From Bigelowiella natans CCMP2755 (lineage: Eukaryota > Cercozoa > Chlorarachniophyceae): DNA of 64,000 bases. The notes under the pieces are model-generated. The model saw nothing but the letters and a program-made list of their open reading frames with translations, was not told where the DNA came from and did not search any database. Below, in pieces: positions 23,062-34,476 of this stretch. Each line of letters starts with the position of its first letter. Position 1 is the stretch's first letter. The translations under genes were made by a program, and so were the position numbers. The stretch covers positions 1-64,000 of the forward strand of contig ADNK01000773.1 of the NCBI GenBank assembly GCA_000320545.1, given 5' to 3'.

Positions 23062-24180
23062 ATGAATTCGGTTAGTGGCTATCCCGCCTCTCCTTTCTAC
23101 CTCTTCCGGGCCTTCCTTTTCCTGTTGACATTGAAAGAAACTTGTGCGTCGAGTGCTATTGTTAGAACTTTCCATACTCCGTCCTCTCTTTTCGTGGGCT
23201 TGAAGAGCAGGGAGGGACTCGTTATTACACAACGTCGACGGTATGGTGAACTCGAACTCCTCAAAGGATCAGCGCGCCTACCAAAGGGAAACCGGAGAGA
23301 AAATGCCAATCTCAAAAGTGCAAATACAATGTTAGAATCCATTCACTTTTTCAACTCTTTGATTTTGGATGAAAAGTTGTTCTAAAGTTAAGTAACACTC
23401 AGTGACGCAGCGGACTCGATTGTATCCAATAAGTTGATCACCCGAACAGCAAAGGCAGTATTTCAGCCCATAAAATCTGGAATTCTTCTTTCGATTCTTC
23501 TAACAATGCCCTGGATCACGAGGGCAGCTGAAGCTGCCTCGGACTGGAATGTAAGTTCTCAAGGCAAGCAACCAGGTTACATCTTTATGCCTCTGTGCTC
23601 TTAGGCTGTAGTAGGAAAAAGTATTCTGTTTCAGAATAAATCTATCACGCTCACAAACATTAATTAAAGACATTTTAATCGAAATTGATGATTCCTCCTC
23701 TTATTCATCAAATGCTGTTGCGATTTGGTAAAGCTTTGTTTGAGCCCTCCGCGTGGATAGCGGCGGTGCTACTTTTTGCCGGCGGTAGCTTGATGATTGA
23801 ATCCATCAAATCGGGCGGTTTACAGCAAGATGTCGAACGAATCCGGTCATTTTTTGTAGAGAAGCTTGGAGAAAAAAGTCAAGCCGCAGACACTGCTAGA
23901 TTGGAACAACGGCGGAGGGAGTGGATGGAAAAGTATCAAATCATAAAACAGCAGAATCATTTGAAAATTCGTGAAACCACCATGCTTTTTGTCTTCGAAA
24001 TTTTTCTTCATGCAAAAGTTGTGACGTTTTATGGTGATGATTGCAAGGATTGCAGAAGCTGACAAGCCAAAGAATGTGGGAAAGACCGTCAACGATGAGG
24101 AGGAAAAGATGAGCTTTGATCTCGAAGAGCTTTTTGACGACATTGACGAACTCTCGAAGAAAATTAACGAAAAGGTTTGA
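23062..24180 (+). CDS. small plastid-type membrane protein, no family recognised
   Basis: Likely exons: 23062-23240, 23403-23575 (or ending 23550), 23734-23932, 24048-24180 (TGA). The last junction is firm: donor GTATCA at 23933 and acceptor AAG at 24047 keep one frame. The N-terminus has a Phe/Leu hydrophobic stretch (residues 12-25) followed by Ser/Thr/Arg-rich sequence, like a bipartite plastid leader. Exon 2 has a second hydrophobic stretch ending in Ala-Ala-Glu-Ala-Ala-Ser, reminiscent of a thylakoid signal. Exon 3 has a membrane helix (Ala/Val/Leu/Phe/Gly) then a charged coil, and the C-terminus is acidic. Junctions 1 and 2 are my best phase-consistent choice, not the only one; an alternative start at 23688 is possible. 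Function unknown. Confidence 0.5.
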
Positions 24181-24614
24181 ACCAGAACTTCCTGAACAGC
24201 GTAAACTTTGCAAAAAGATGCGTTCTGAGCTTGCACGCATGATCCATGCCCACATCTAGACATTGACATTGTGCGCCACGTATATGCACGGCTAGACGGG
24301 CACATCGTGTCCAGACATGATGGCGATGGCAGCGTGCTGGCATGCCACGCACTGCGTGTCACATGACAAACAGGGCCCTTCTGCTCCGCTGTCTGTCATG
24401 CACATGCAGCATTGCCACACACCGCATAGCATCACGGCGCAGGGGCATCGCATCGCAGCATCATGATGACTGTATGACAGATGATGCAACGCACGCTAGA
24501 ACGTGATGTGATGACAGTTGCTCTCGATCTGGTCGATGCATGAATCAAAGTGTCACAAGGCAAGAGTGTGCGTGCCGATGACATCTAGACGTGTCATGGG
24601 GACTCACAAGTCCC

Positions 24615-24657
<43 letters not shown>

Positions 24658-26128
24658 TGTGTGTGTGTGTACATGTGTGTGTGTGTGTGTGAGTGTGTCT
24701 GTGTGTGTGCATCGCGCTGCTTGTGCTGCAATGCTCGTTGTTCGTTGCAGTTTCGACACTTCAACCACGGGAACAAGGTGTGCACAACGCACTGCTCGAA
24801 AGTTGGACGTGCCTCAAGCGGCACAAGGGAAAGCCCAGACCAGCAGAGCCAGTGACGAGGAACGGACTGGAGTTGTTTGAGTGAACGAGTGAATTGATTC
24901 CGCTGGAGCGGTCGTCGCATGCAGTCACCTGAGTCTCTGTCTAGCTGTGCACCATTGCAGTCGAAACAAAAAAAAAGAAGTGTTTTCAACGGAGCGGTGA
25001 CCGTTGGACACGCTGATTGACAATTCACCTGCATGCAACTGGACGGAGACACGTGCGTGCGCAACGCAACGCACGCACACGTGCAACGCCTGTTGTCCAG
25101 TAGTTTGTGTCCCTGTCACTGAGTTGTGCAAAAATTGAGGGGTTTCCCACACCCGACTGCTGACTCAAAACTCGCAGTGAAACCAGAAACAAGAAACAAT
25201 GAAAGGAAAAAAGAAAGGAACTGTGGTGGTCGACAACACTTCCAAACCACGTTGATCGACGCAGTGACCACGAGCTAGACGAGTGATTCACTTCACGTGA
25301 CCATCCAGAAGAAAGGAAAAAAAGAGAAGAAAGAAACTTGACGAAGGGCCACACTTCCAAAAGAAAGAAATGATGGACACAGTGATCCTGCGTGGACTGT
25401 GCATGCACAGCATTGCGTGGTGTCCATCACAGAAAGAAGCTTTGACGGTGAAAGAAGTGATCATTGATCGGCAAAAATGTGCAAAGCGAAGACTCCTGGA
25501 ATTCCCGAGAATTCCACTGGAATTCATCGGATGCGACATCCCTGTTCTGCCAGACAATTGCCTTCTCGGCATGGAGAATCGGGTTGAATTCTGGTCAGGT
25601 TCGCGAAACCCATTGCAAGGTTTGTTGTGTCTGAATCATTGTCGAAGGATGAAACAACATTGCATTGGCTGAGGATGTTGGTGAAGCTCCGGAGCCAGAC
25701 TGCGTGCTGAATACGTCACATTTCATTCAGATCTAAGATTATCAAAATAGTCATGCATGATCATTTATTCGAGGTAGATTCATTGCGTTTTGAAGCACCA
25801 AAGTCTACGATGCAAAATATTCACAAGAGAAGGGTGTTTTTGATCATCCATCCACAATCTGATGTTCTGGAATTTCGGCATGTAGACGCTCGATTAGAAG
25901 GCGCTTTTATCATAGGGACAAATGATCGTTTAAATTATCCTCCGACCTGTATGAACTGTTGTCGCATCAAATTTTATGTGGTGAATCTTGTTTTATTTAC
26001 ATATTTTTTCTCGAATTTGTTCCTGCACTCCATATAGAGATCGACGGGCTTTCTCGAATTCCCCTCTCCCACCTGGCTTCGATTCAGATCCAGAATAGAA
26101 CAGAGGCTCTCTCTTCCAAAAAAGCAAC
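24181..26128. other. intergenic region upstream of the Hsp110 gene
   Basis: No supported exon. It holds a 3'-spacer type segment (24190-24610, TGCATG/CTAGA words), a compound (GT)n array (24619-24712), and from 25370 onward two stop-free frames (25370-25672, 25753-26037) without splice partners or family resemblance. The final 100 bp before 26129 should contain the Hsp110 promoter and 5' UTR. Confidence 0.45.
24619..24712. repeat. compound (GT)n microsatellite
   Basis: About 94 bp of GT dinucleotides interrupted by single GA, ACAT and CT units. It is intergenic. Confidence 0.95.
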
Positions 26129-28695
26129 ATGGCCGCTATCGCTTTTGACATTGGCGACTGCTTTTGCAAGATCGGCGTTGCAAAGTCGAAGACATTAGGG
26201 GTTATGCAGAACCAAGTTGGGAAGCGCAAGACTTCCTCAGTCGTTGCATTCACGCAAGAGAACCGCCTCTTCGATCAGGAGGCGACCGCTCAGGCACTCA
26301 GCAACTCCAAGAATACCTGCACAAGTTTCAAGAGCCTTATCGGGAAAAAATTTAACGATCCAGACGTGCAAAAAGAGAAACCGTTTGTGAAGCAGGCTAT
26401 GCAGGAAACGAAGGATGGTGGACTGGGCTTGCAAGTGAAATACCTCGGGAAAAACACGGTTGTAACTCCAACGCAAGTTGCAGCATCTTTGATGGTTTTC
26501 CTGAAGGAGCAGGCAGAGAAGGGCTTGGATTCTAAACTCCCAGAATGTGTGATTGGGTGCCCACCGTATTGGACTGAGGTTGAGCGCCTTGCCTTTCTTG
26601 ATGCAGCTAAACTGGCTGGAATCAATGTCTCTCGCCTTATGAATGAAACCACAGCAGTAGCACTTGACTATGGTATCAACCTTGAACTTGCAGAAAACTC
26701 TTCGAAGAAAAGTATTTTCATTGACGTTGGGCATTCAAGCGTAAATGTGTGTGCTGTTGAATTCTGGAGGAAGACAGGTCGTGTAGCTGGTTTGAAGGTT
26801 CTATCAACTGCATCAGCCCCAGGAATTGGTGGACGCTCTTTCAGCCAAATTCTTTTCAAATATTTTGCGGAACAGATAAAGAGCAAATATAAGCTTGACG
26901 TGTCCACAAACCAAAAAGCCATGTCAAAGCTCGCTCGAACGTGCGAGAAAATTAAGACCAACCTGACAGCCAATAATAAGGTTCCTTTTGGTATCGAGTA
27001 CTTAATGAATGACCAAGATGTTTCGGGTTCTATTGACAGAAAAGACTTCGAGTCTGCCGCCCAACCAATTTTGACTCAGATGATGGTTCCAATCAAAAAG
27101 GTTCTCGAAGAAACTGGGCTCACCGCCTCAGATTTGAGCACTGTTGAAGCAGTAGGTGGAGGATGTAGAATACCATGTGTGAAGAAAGCTATTAAAGAAT
27201 TCGTGGGAAAAGAACTTTCATTTCACTGCGATGCAGACGAATCATGTGCGAAAGGGCTTGTGCTTCAGGCTGCAATGCTGAGTCCTTCATTCCGAACCCG
27301 TGAATATCAGGTGGTGGATATCTGCCAACAGGCAATTGAGGTTGCATGGGGACCTATGAATGGGGATGAGGAAGATAAGACTCTTGTATTCGGAGCTAAG
27401 AATTCAATTCCAAGTACGAAGTTAATTTCGTTCAACGAGCGCACTCAACCTTTCAGATTATCGGCCCGATATGTTCAACCCCCCCCTGGAGTGGCAGCAG
27501 AGCTCGCAAATTTTACTGTTACGGGATTTCCAAAAAAGCTCGTTGGAGAGAAAGCAAAAGTTAAGGTGTGGATGAAATTAAATATTCACGGAACTGTAGA
27601 AATCGCAAATGCACAGTTGGTCGAGACCCTTCCTGTAGAAGAAGAACCAGCTATGGAAGTAGAAACCCCTGATGAGACTAAAAAGGAAGAAGAAAAGAAG
27701 GAAGAGGCTAAGAAGGACGAGGCTAAGAAGGACGAATCAAAGAAAGAGGAGGAAAAAAAGGAAGAAGCTGCAACAGATAAAGAACCCAAAGCGGAAGGTG
27801 GTGCCGAGAAAAAGGAGAAAAAGCCCAAGAAAAAGTATCATAGGACAGAGTTAAAGATCGCGAGCAGCAACCTTGCTCTCAGTGCCGATGATTACAAGAT
27901 GTTGGAACAAATTGAAGCAGAGATGTCCAACACAGATAGACTCGTCCTTGAAACTCAGGCACTGCGTAACGATTTAGAACAATACGTACTTGAAATGCGA
28001 GGTAAAGTCAGGGGGGAGTTGAAGAGTTACCTCTCCCCGGAGGCTAGCACTAAATTCCTCGAAGAGCTCCAAAATGCGGAATATTGGATTGAAGATGAAG
28101 GATGGGATGCTCAGAAGAGCACATTAAAGAAAAAACTTAATGAGTTGAAGGTAACTGGGGATCCTATATTTCAACGGCAATACGAGTACACCAACGGGAC
28201 AGAACTTATTAATCGTTTGAAAACGACCATAGGGAAGTATAGACAACTTGCTTCTTCCAAGGATGAAAAATACGCACACATTGAGTCGAAAGACATGGAG
28301 TCTATTGTGACAAAGTGCAATGATTTTGACAATTGGGCAACCGACATGGCAGTGAAATTTGGAAATGCCAAAAGGTATGAAAACCCTCCCATTTTGTGCT
28401 CTGCAATCAAAGCGAAACAGAAGGAGCTAGTCGACTTTGCTCAGCCAATTCTGTCAAAGCCTAAACCTCAACCGAAGAAGGAAGAGAAAAAAGGTAATTT
28501 AGCTTAAAATGTTTCATTCGATAAAATCTCATAACTATTTAATTGGTTACAGAAGAAGCGAAAGAGGAGGGTAAGAAAGAAGAAGCAAAAAAGGAAGAGG
28601 CAAAGGCTGACGGTGATAAGATGGAGGAAGAAAAATCTGGTGAAGAGAAATCTGGTGAAGAGGCGAAAAAGGAAGAAGAAATGGATCTTGATTAG
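26129..28695 (+). CDS. HSP110: Hsp110-class chaperone (Hsp70 nucleotide exchange factor)
   Basis: Exons 26129-28493 and 28553-28695 (TAG) give 835 residues. The 59-bp intron has a clean GTAATT..TTACAG. The N-terminal half is an Hsp70-type actin-fold ATPase: an Ala-Phe-Asp-Ile-Gly-Asp phosphate-1 variant at residue 4, a Gly-Cys-Pro-Pro-Tyr-Trp motif near 144, Leu-Met-Asn-Glu-Thr-Thr-Ala-Val-Ala near 170, Phe-Ile-Asp-Val-Gly-His near 196 and a Val-Gly-Gly-Gly-Cys-Arg-Ile-Pro motif near 345. Departures from canonical Hsp70 (Asp-Val-Gly-His instead of Asp-Leu-Gly-Gly) and the long length fit the Hsp110/Sse1/HSPA4 class. A Lys/Glu-rich loop of about 60 residues splits the substrate domain, and the acidic tail ends Met-Asp-Leu-Asp, typical of cytosolic members. 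No signal peptide, so it should be cytosolic. Retaining the intron would end the protein four codons later without the tail. Confidence 0.95.
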
Positions 28696-29757
28696 AGAGT
28701 GAACTTTCATGTGCGTTGGAAGTACATTAAAGTGATAACATTGTTAAAATCTATACCTCTGAAGAATGTGCGATTGCTTGTGCATGCCTAGATGCATTGC
28801 AAACACTGAAGAGATTATTGAGTTAATCCTTCATTGCAATTTAGCAAACATGCACAACATTCGCTTTGCATTTGTAACATTTGCATGTGTGCATGGACAC
28901 GCTACATGGACACTCACAGATAGATGCAACAGGTGCTTCCACCACACCCTAGCACCGATTAGCTGCGATTGGGGGATTCCTCATCTAGTCTTATATACTA
29001 GTTTAGCAGTGCATGGCAAGGCTGGGTGCCAAGCTAGCAGGTAATTGCACGGGCCCGATCTGGCGTTGCATGAATGACGGCAATCATCAAACTCTGAACT
29101 GCTACGAACTAGAGTTGTACGTGAGTCAGCTAGTCCATGAGTGAAGCTAGAATGTCAAGGCTGCATGCAGCGCAAACAAAACCAACGTGACGAAGCGGCG
29201 GCCGGAGAGGCGGTGCGGTGCGTCGTTAAGGCATGCTGCTAGCATGCGCGCGCTCATCTAGCTCATGCGCAGCAACACAGCAAGCAAACAAAATGACAGA
29301 ATGAAAAATTTCGAGTAGTTGTTGTTCTTAAGCGCGGCCAACTGTGATCTAGTGATTCCATGCTAGCGTACGTAGCGCTTGCATCCTAGCATCGTGACGT
29401 CACTCAGTCGTCGCGCTGACGTACCTCTGCTGCGCGATCTATCTAGCTAGCTAGCTAGGCTGGTATTCCGCGCTGAGTGCATGCATGTTTGTCTAGTTGT
29501 GCATGACGCCACCATTTGCCCGGCAGCATGCAGTAGCCACATACTAGACATACAGCAGCGCGTGGACAGCGTGCACAGTCTAGCATTGCTATAGCATGCA
29601 TAATGCATGCATGCAAGGCATATTATGACAGCATGAGCAACGGCCAAAGTCTAGAACCAAGTCATAAACAAAGCTAGATAGAAAGTCAGGTTGAGCGCGT
29701 ACGTTACGTTTGTTGACAAATCATGAATGAACGCGCATCATCTGATCGTAATAATAA
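28696..29757. other. spacer between convergent genes, strongly palindromic words
   Basis: No exon found. It contains the densest cluster of CTAGCTAGCTAG, GCATGCATGCATG and TGCTAGCATGCGCGCGC words in the window, between the 3' ends of the Hsp110 and SprT-like genes. Confidence 0.6.
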
Positions 29758-31338
29758 TTAAATCGGCGTACACGCGGCAACTGGGACATAATATTTCACG
29801 TAGCAATTTCCGTCGCTGAATTCTCGCGCCCTTTTGTTCCGGCTGGATGTCTTGACAAGAACGGTCACTCGCTTTGTTACACGGTTGACTCTTCCCTCTA
29901 ATGTTTTCCCATCGATCTGAAAACTTACCATAGCACCCCCAACTATTCCTGCGTTTCCTGCTTCCTCCCAGGGCGTTACTAGATCATGACGAAAGTGTGT
30001 ATGCCCAAATATATTCCTAGCTGCCATTTGAAAAAGAGGTCCATGGTGATTCCTTCCATCCCCATCGCTTGGTATACCATCGCAAAATAAAATTATGTGG
30101 ACCATTTCATGCTCAATTATACGTAGCATTGCTTCGAGGCGATCTTCACATTTGAGGCCGTTCACGGTTATTTTCCTTGAACTTTCAGTGCCGAAACTTC
30201 GAGAAAGTAAGAATGATGAAATCGCCAGAGAGTGGTAACGAGGTTTCCTTGAATCTGTCATCACATGGCCTGCGGTTTGTGTCATTTTAGGAGCGACTCG
30301 AAAGGATACTTTTCTTCCTTCCTCGACAATCAGACGCTTCAAGTATCCATCTATAAAATGATAATCGATGATTTCGAATGCCTTTTGAATTATTGAAGCT
30401 TTTAAGGAGCGGAAATTCCCACTTTTTGGAATCCGGCATTTGGCCACAAGAGCTTCCCGCACCTTCTGCTGCCTTTGAACCACATCTTTTCGCGTTCTCT
30501 TCTTACGCATCATTTGCAATACAATAGAAGCTGCAGTCTTCTCCTGCGATTGTCGTGTAGGTCTTACACCTCTCTGACTCTTCCCTCCTACTATTGAAGG
30601 CGCTTGTGCGGGTTTTATATCTATGAATTTCGAAGGAATTTTTCGGAGGCGTCGTAATTTCTTTCTTCCTTTGGTTAATGAGGATGCTGAGGAGGAATTG
30701 ATAAGAGGCTCCAGATATGATTCGCTGTCAGAGTTCGAATCGCTGTCAGAGTCGATTATGAACTTTCTCTCTGACTTCTTGACATCTTTCGAAATATTAT
30801 TAACATTAAGAGACTTCAGGTCTCTAGGTGATTCCAAACCAGATCTATGAGATGTTCTTTTTTCATCCTTCCTATTTCGCACTTGGTGCTTGATCGACCC
30901 AAGCTCCGAGGATTCGGAGTCAGAATCCGAATCTATGATGATACGGCGACGGGAAAGGCGTAGCTTTTTCACTGGCGTAGGTGGTACGTGTATATCTAAT
31001 CTCCTCAGCTTCCTTTTAGCTTTTTGAATCATGATCTCTTTTGAGTTATGCAAAAGGCGAGTGATCGGGAGGCGGTCGCCGTTCTCCTGCTCTTCGGACG
31101 AGCCTGACGCCGGCAATCGCTGTATTTTTATCAAATTACCTTCTAATTTAATATACGTCAATGCATAAATGATGTCGTATAGACAGATCGTGCCTATACA
31201 CGGGATGAGAAAAGGACTTGATTGTCGCAGGAGTAAAGTGGCATGGTTCCCAGAATTTGCTTCAACAAACCCCAGGCGACTTTTTAATTTCAATAATTGC
31301 CGGTAGCTCATAGGAGAAAATTGTGTGGTGGGAAACAT
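29758..31338 (-). CDS. GCNA-like SprT-domain protease with SUMO-interaction motifs
   Basis: A single exon of 526 codons. The C-terminal third holds an SprT-like zinc metalloprotease domain: active site His-Glu-Met-Val-His near residue 407, a third ligand in Asn-His-His-Gly about 20 residues later, and a Phe-Gly-His-Thr-x-Phe-x-His-Asp-Leu segment after it. The middle is disordered, basic and acidic, with two runs of Ile-Ile-Asp/Phe-Ile-Ile-Asp followed by Ser-Asp repeats (near 132 and 191), which look like SUMO-interaction motifs. This arrangement (disordered region with SUMO motifs plus SprT) is that of GCNA/ACRC, a nuclear protease for DNA-protein crosslinks. The intronless structure is unusual in this window. 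The first 100 residues are less convincing and the true start may be further downstream. It is divergent from the L17 gene. Confidence 0.8.
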   Translation of the reverse strand: MFPTTQFSPMSYRQLLKLKSRLGFVEANSGNHATLLLRQSSPFLIPCIGTICLYDIIYALTYIKLEGNLIKIQRLPASGSSEEQENGDRLPITRLLHNSKEIMIQKAKRKLRRLDIHVPPTPVKKLRLSRRRIIIDSDSDSESSELGSIKHQVRNRKDEKRTSHRSGLESPRDLKSLNVNNISKDVKKSERKFIIDSDSDSNSDSESYLEPLINSSSASSLTKGRKKLRRLRKIPSKFIDIKPAQAPSIVGGKSQRGVRPTRQSQEKTAASIVLQMMRKKRTRKDVVQRQQKVREALVAKCRIPKSGNFRSLKASIIQKAFEIIDYHFIDGYLKRLIVEEGRKVSFRVAPKMTQTAGHVMTDSRKPRYHSLAISSFLLSRSFGTESSRKITVNGLKCEDRLEAMLRIIEHEMVHIILFCDGIPSDGDGRNHHGPLFQMAARNIFGHTHFRHDLVTPWEEAGNAGIVGGAMVSFQIDGKTLEGRVNRVTKRVTVLVKTSSRNKRAREFSDGNCYVKYYVPVAACTPI

Positions 31339-31730
31339 AAAACTATCTTTATTGGATAGTTTTTGTATTGTGCGACAAACAAGAAAAGCGATTTTTATGC
31401 TATCATCGGCTTGTTATTTGACCAAAATTGCGTCTGCTGGTCTTATTCTACGAGTGTGGAGGACGACAGGTGTGGTGTACATGAGGTCGCGCAAAGGGGG
31501 GGTTGTTTCGATTAGCTAAAAGCAAATGTGAGGTTTTAATAGCGCTTTGGAAATATTGGGATTACACATAATTAGAGCCTTAAGGCTATTGAAGCCAACA
31601 ATTTTATTTCTTGAAACTTATGAGTCCAACCCAACAAAGTAGGGTCTATTTATTTACGCAACAACCACCATGTATCTGTGCAGCCATGGAATCGTATCAC
31701 TCCTTCGGAAACGAAAAACGAACGGGAAGA
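31339..31730. promoter_or_regulatory. bidirectional promoter region between SprT-like gene and L17
   Basis: The spacer separates two divergent start codons by about 390 bp (or 350 if L17 starts at 31686). No exon is supported and no palindromic-word cluster is present. In-frame upstream ATGs for L17 occur at 31611 and 31686. Confidence 0.4.
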
Positions 31731-32342
31731 ATGACGAAGTCTGTCGTTGCTTTCACGCTGGTCGCACTCATGGGACTCTGTGCGTTGGTATACGGTAAAT
31801 GAAATTTCAAGAATTGAGTGGAATAGTTATTGACATCAACCGAATAATTTTAAGGCTTATCCTCTCCACGCAACGTTGGAATGAGAATGATGACGAACGT
31901 TGCTCCTTCGATCAACGTAGCACCATCTACGAGCCTGATGACACGTAAGTATCATGCCGTAATTTATGTACACCCAAACGACTGATCAGACGTAATGAAT
32001 TAAAGGCAATCTTGATTCGGAAACTGCCGTTAACATGAGGCACAAAAGTGGATTCAAAAGATTAGGAAGACCTCAAGATCAACGTAAAGCTCTCATTCGT
32101 GGACTCGTCACTGAGGTATAGCGCTTGATACCAAGGAGAGTTTGTACTGAAGATGCGACAAATATATAATTGGAATTACGTTATCCGACTTATCACAGGT
32201 TCTTCGTCATGGGCGCATTACAACAACTACAGTACGAGCAAAGGCTATCAGAAGATACGTCGACAAAATGATTGGCCTAGCAAAAAGAGGTATATTATGT
32301 AACTCCACATGTACGAAGTTTATGCTAAAATATGTCTGTCTC

Positions 32343-32392
<50 letters not shown>

Positions 32393-32864
32393 AAAAAGCA
32401 GACATATGTGAACAAATAAATGCATGAATTATACAAAAGCCAAAAATATATATAACGTTTATGTAATACAAGTTCTGAGGTAGGCGCAAATTTCATTCAA
32501 ATCTTAGTCCTTACATTTACATCACACACGAATACACACACTGGATAATATCTTAAGTAATTTTATATGTTGTGTGTGCTGTCTTCATTTTGAGTCGTAC
32601 CACATAAAAAATTTACATAGTCTAGTGCCCTCTACTAGTTCTTGCTTCATTATTAATTTCGATTTGTTTGTTAAATCATCAGGCGATCTCCATGCTCGCC
32701 GCCAGGCATACGCCTTCATTTACGATAAGGAACTTGTGAAGAACCTTTTCATTGAAGCACCAAAACGCTACAGCGATCGTCCTGGAGGATACACCCGGGT
32801 TAAGAAGGAACTCCTTCCAAGACGTGGTGATAATGCGGAGCTGTCATACATCGAGCTCGTTTAA
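31731..32864 (+). CDS. RPL17: plastid 50S ribosomal protein L17 (bL17), nuclear-encoded
   Basis: Exons 31731-31794, 31855-31944, 32006-32115, 32199-32289, 32683-32864 (TAA) join in phase to 178 residues. The mature bL17 begins at the internal Met at residue 63 with Met-Arg-His-Lys, then Gly-Phe-Lys-Arg-Leu-Gly-Arg, followed by Arg-Lys-Ala-Leu-Ile-Arg and Thr-Val-Arg-Ala-Lys; it ends with Arg-Arg-Gly-Asp-Asn-Ala and Ile-Glu-Leu-Val. This is the bacterial/plastid form, not cytosolic. The first 22 residues are a classic signal peptide (Val/Ala/Phe/Leu core) and the next 40 are Ser/Thr/Arg/Met-rich, so a bipartite leader to a complex plastid is inferred. Residue after the likely cleavage is Leu or Gly, not Phe. 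Upstream in-frame ATGs at 31611 and 31686 would lengthen the leader. The last intron holds a (GA)n array. Confidence 0.95.
32355..32390. repeat. (GA)n microsatellite in L17 intron 4
   Basis: About 18 GA units following a short (TG)n run. Confidence 0.95.
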
Positions 32865-34476
32865 TCTTGCGACGATGCCTCCTAATGGTTTCTGCATTCT
32901 AGCATGTGTACGCAATGATCATCATTCTAGATTTTGCAGCTCACTAAACGGCAACTAATATGGGTATTTTGAAGGTGACATACGTTTTTAGCTGATTCTA
33001 AAGATTATTCAACTTTCCACAATTTGATGTAAATGTTAAGAGGCGGTATCATCCCCGGCAAAAATACAAAATAGTTGGAACGCAGGCTTATGTTTATGTA
33101 CTGTCTGACATAATGACGTGTTAATCGCACTGCGAGCTTGTGTGTAACCTCATTTTCACTAAATAACTTCGCAAGCCGCAGCCACAACTATGTATGCCTA
33201 GATGACATGCAACATGCAACCTAGACATTTAGCACATGTATCCGCCCGCATTGTATACCTACTACCCATAGCTCTGCGACGCAGCTGTGTACTGGATTGG
33301 AACATACTGCCGGTTTCTACACACAACAAAACTTGCAACAGTATGTGTAGTATGTGTACGGCTACGCCATGCTAGCATGCTAGCAGCCTGATCGACCGGC
33401 CCATCTAGATAGCCATGCATGTACGATACGCATCTGTGGTCGATCGGGCAGCCGATAACATCTAGTATAGCTAGACAGCTCTGAGCTAGATAGCGCTACT
33501 GCATGATCGTGTGGTCTAGTGGTCAGCTACACGGCTCAGGCCTTCGATCTACGCTAGCGAGCCCGCCAGAGCTTGCTGTTGTTGTGCGCATGTCGAGTGC
33601 CTAGTATGTGCATGGCATGATGTAAGATACATGACAAGATGATTAGCTGCGCTACGCTAGATGAGACGGATATGATGAATATCTCTAGATCTAGGTGCGT
33701 ATCTCAATACTCATCCTACCCAAGCCTAATGGTAGCTATGATGTGTGTGATGCGCACATGTTTATTAGAAAGGCTTGCTAGCTTGTTCCATTCCATCAAT
33801 AAGAAACACCATGCTAACATGTGGTAGAATAGTAGATAGGCATCCTAGCACATGCTAGCATGGTGTACCTGCTGCTAGACAGGCTATGTTAGATGCGGCA
33901 CATAGCAATGCTTTTTAATTGTTATTACCATTGCCAGGTTGCGCTGCATGCGCGATGCGCCGCTTTCTGTCTAGCTGTGCGCATGCCGATGTCTAGACGT
34001 GTACGTTATTAACCACCGTCTTTGCTCCTTTATACCTTCAGGCTCCGGTGGCATGCTGCTAGCGTGCATGCTACACGATGCTGCATGTAAAAAGAAGCTG
34101 GCGGAGGCCGGCACATCTAGTTGATGTGTGAGCCGACATCAAATTTGAGATTTGTACGATGTTAGCTGTTGGTGTTGCCTAGCCTGACGATGCATGCTGT
34201 AAGGTAAACGTAACATGCGTTGTCGTCGCTTGCATGTCACATGTACTAGTGTAGACAATACTCGAAGCATCTCACGAAGTATGTGTACCATAGCTATGGA
34301 TTATATGATGTATGTGTGGAGATCAAAGCAAGACACAATAGCACCAGCCATATCTAAACAATACATGCACGCGCGCACGGCTTAGCATCAATCATGAGCA
34401 CAGTTAATCACTATGTCTAGATGTAGTGTCAATTAAAACACATATACACAAAGATGTAATAACGAAATCATTTGCT
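32865..34476. other. spacer between convergent genes, palindromic words
   Basis: No exon seen. Between the 3' ends of L17 and the MidA-type gene. Rich in CTAGCATGCTAGC, TAGCTAGAC, ATGCTAGCAT and TGCATGCG-like words from about 33190 to 34420. Confidence 0.6.

Noticed and set aside
24594-25064. Frames with poly-(His-Thr) or poly-(Cys-Val)
   Set aside because: They are translations of the (GT)n microsatellite.
25370-26037. Two plus-strand open frames upstream of Hsp110
   Set aside because: Composition is irregular, there is no splice partner, and they overlap stop-free frames on the other strand.
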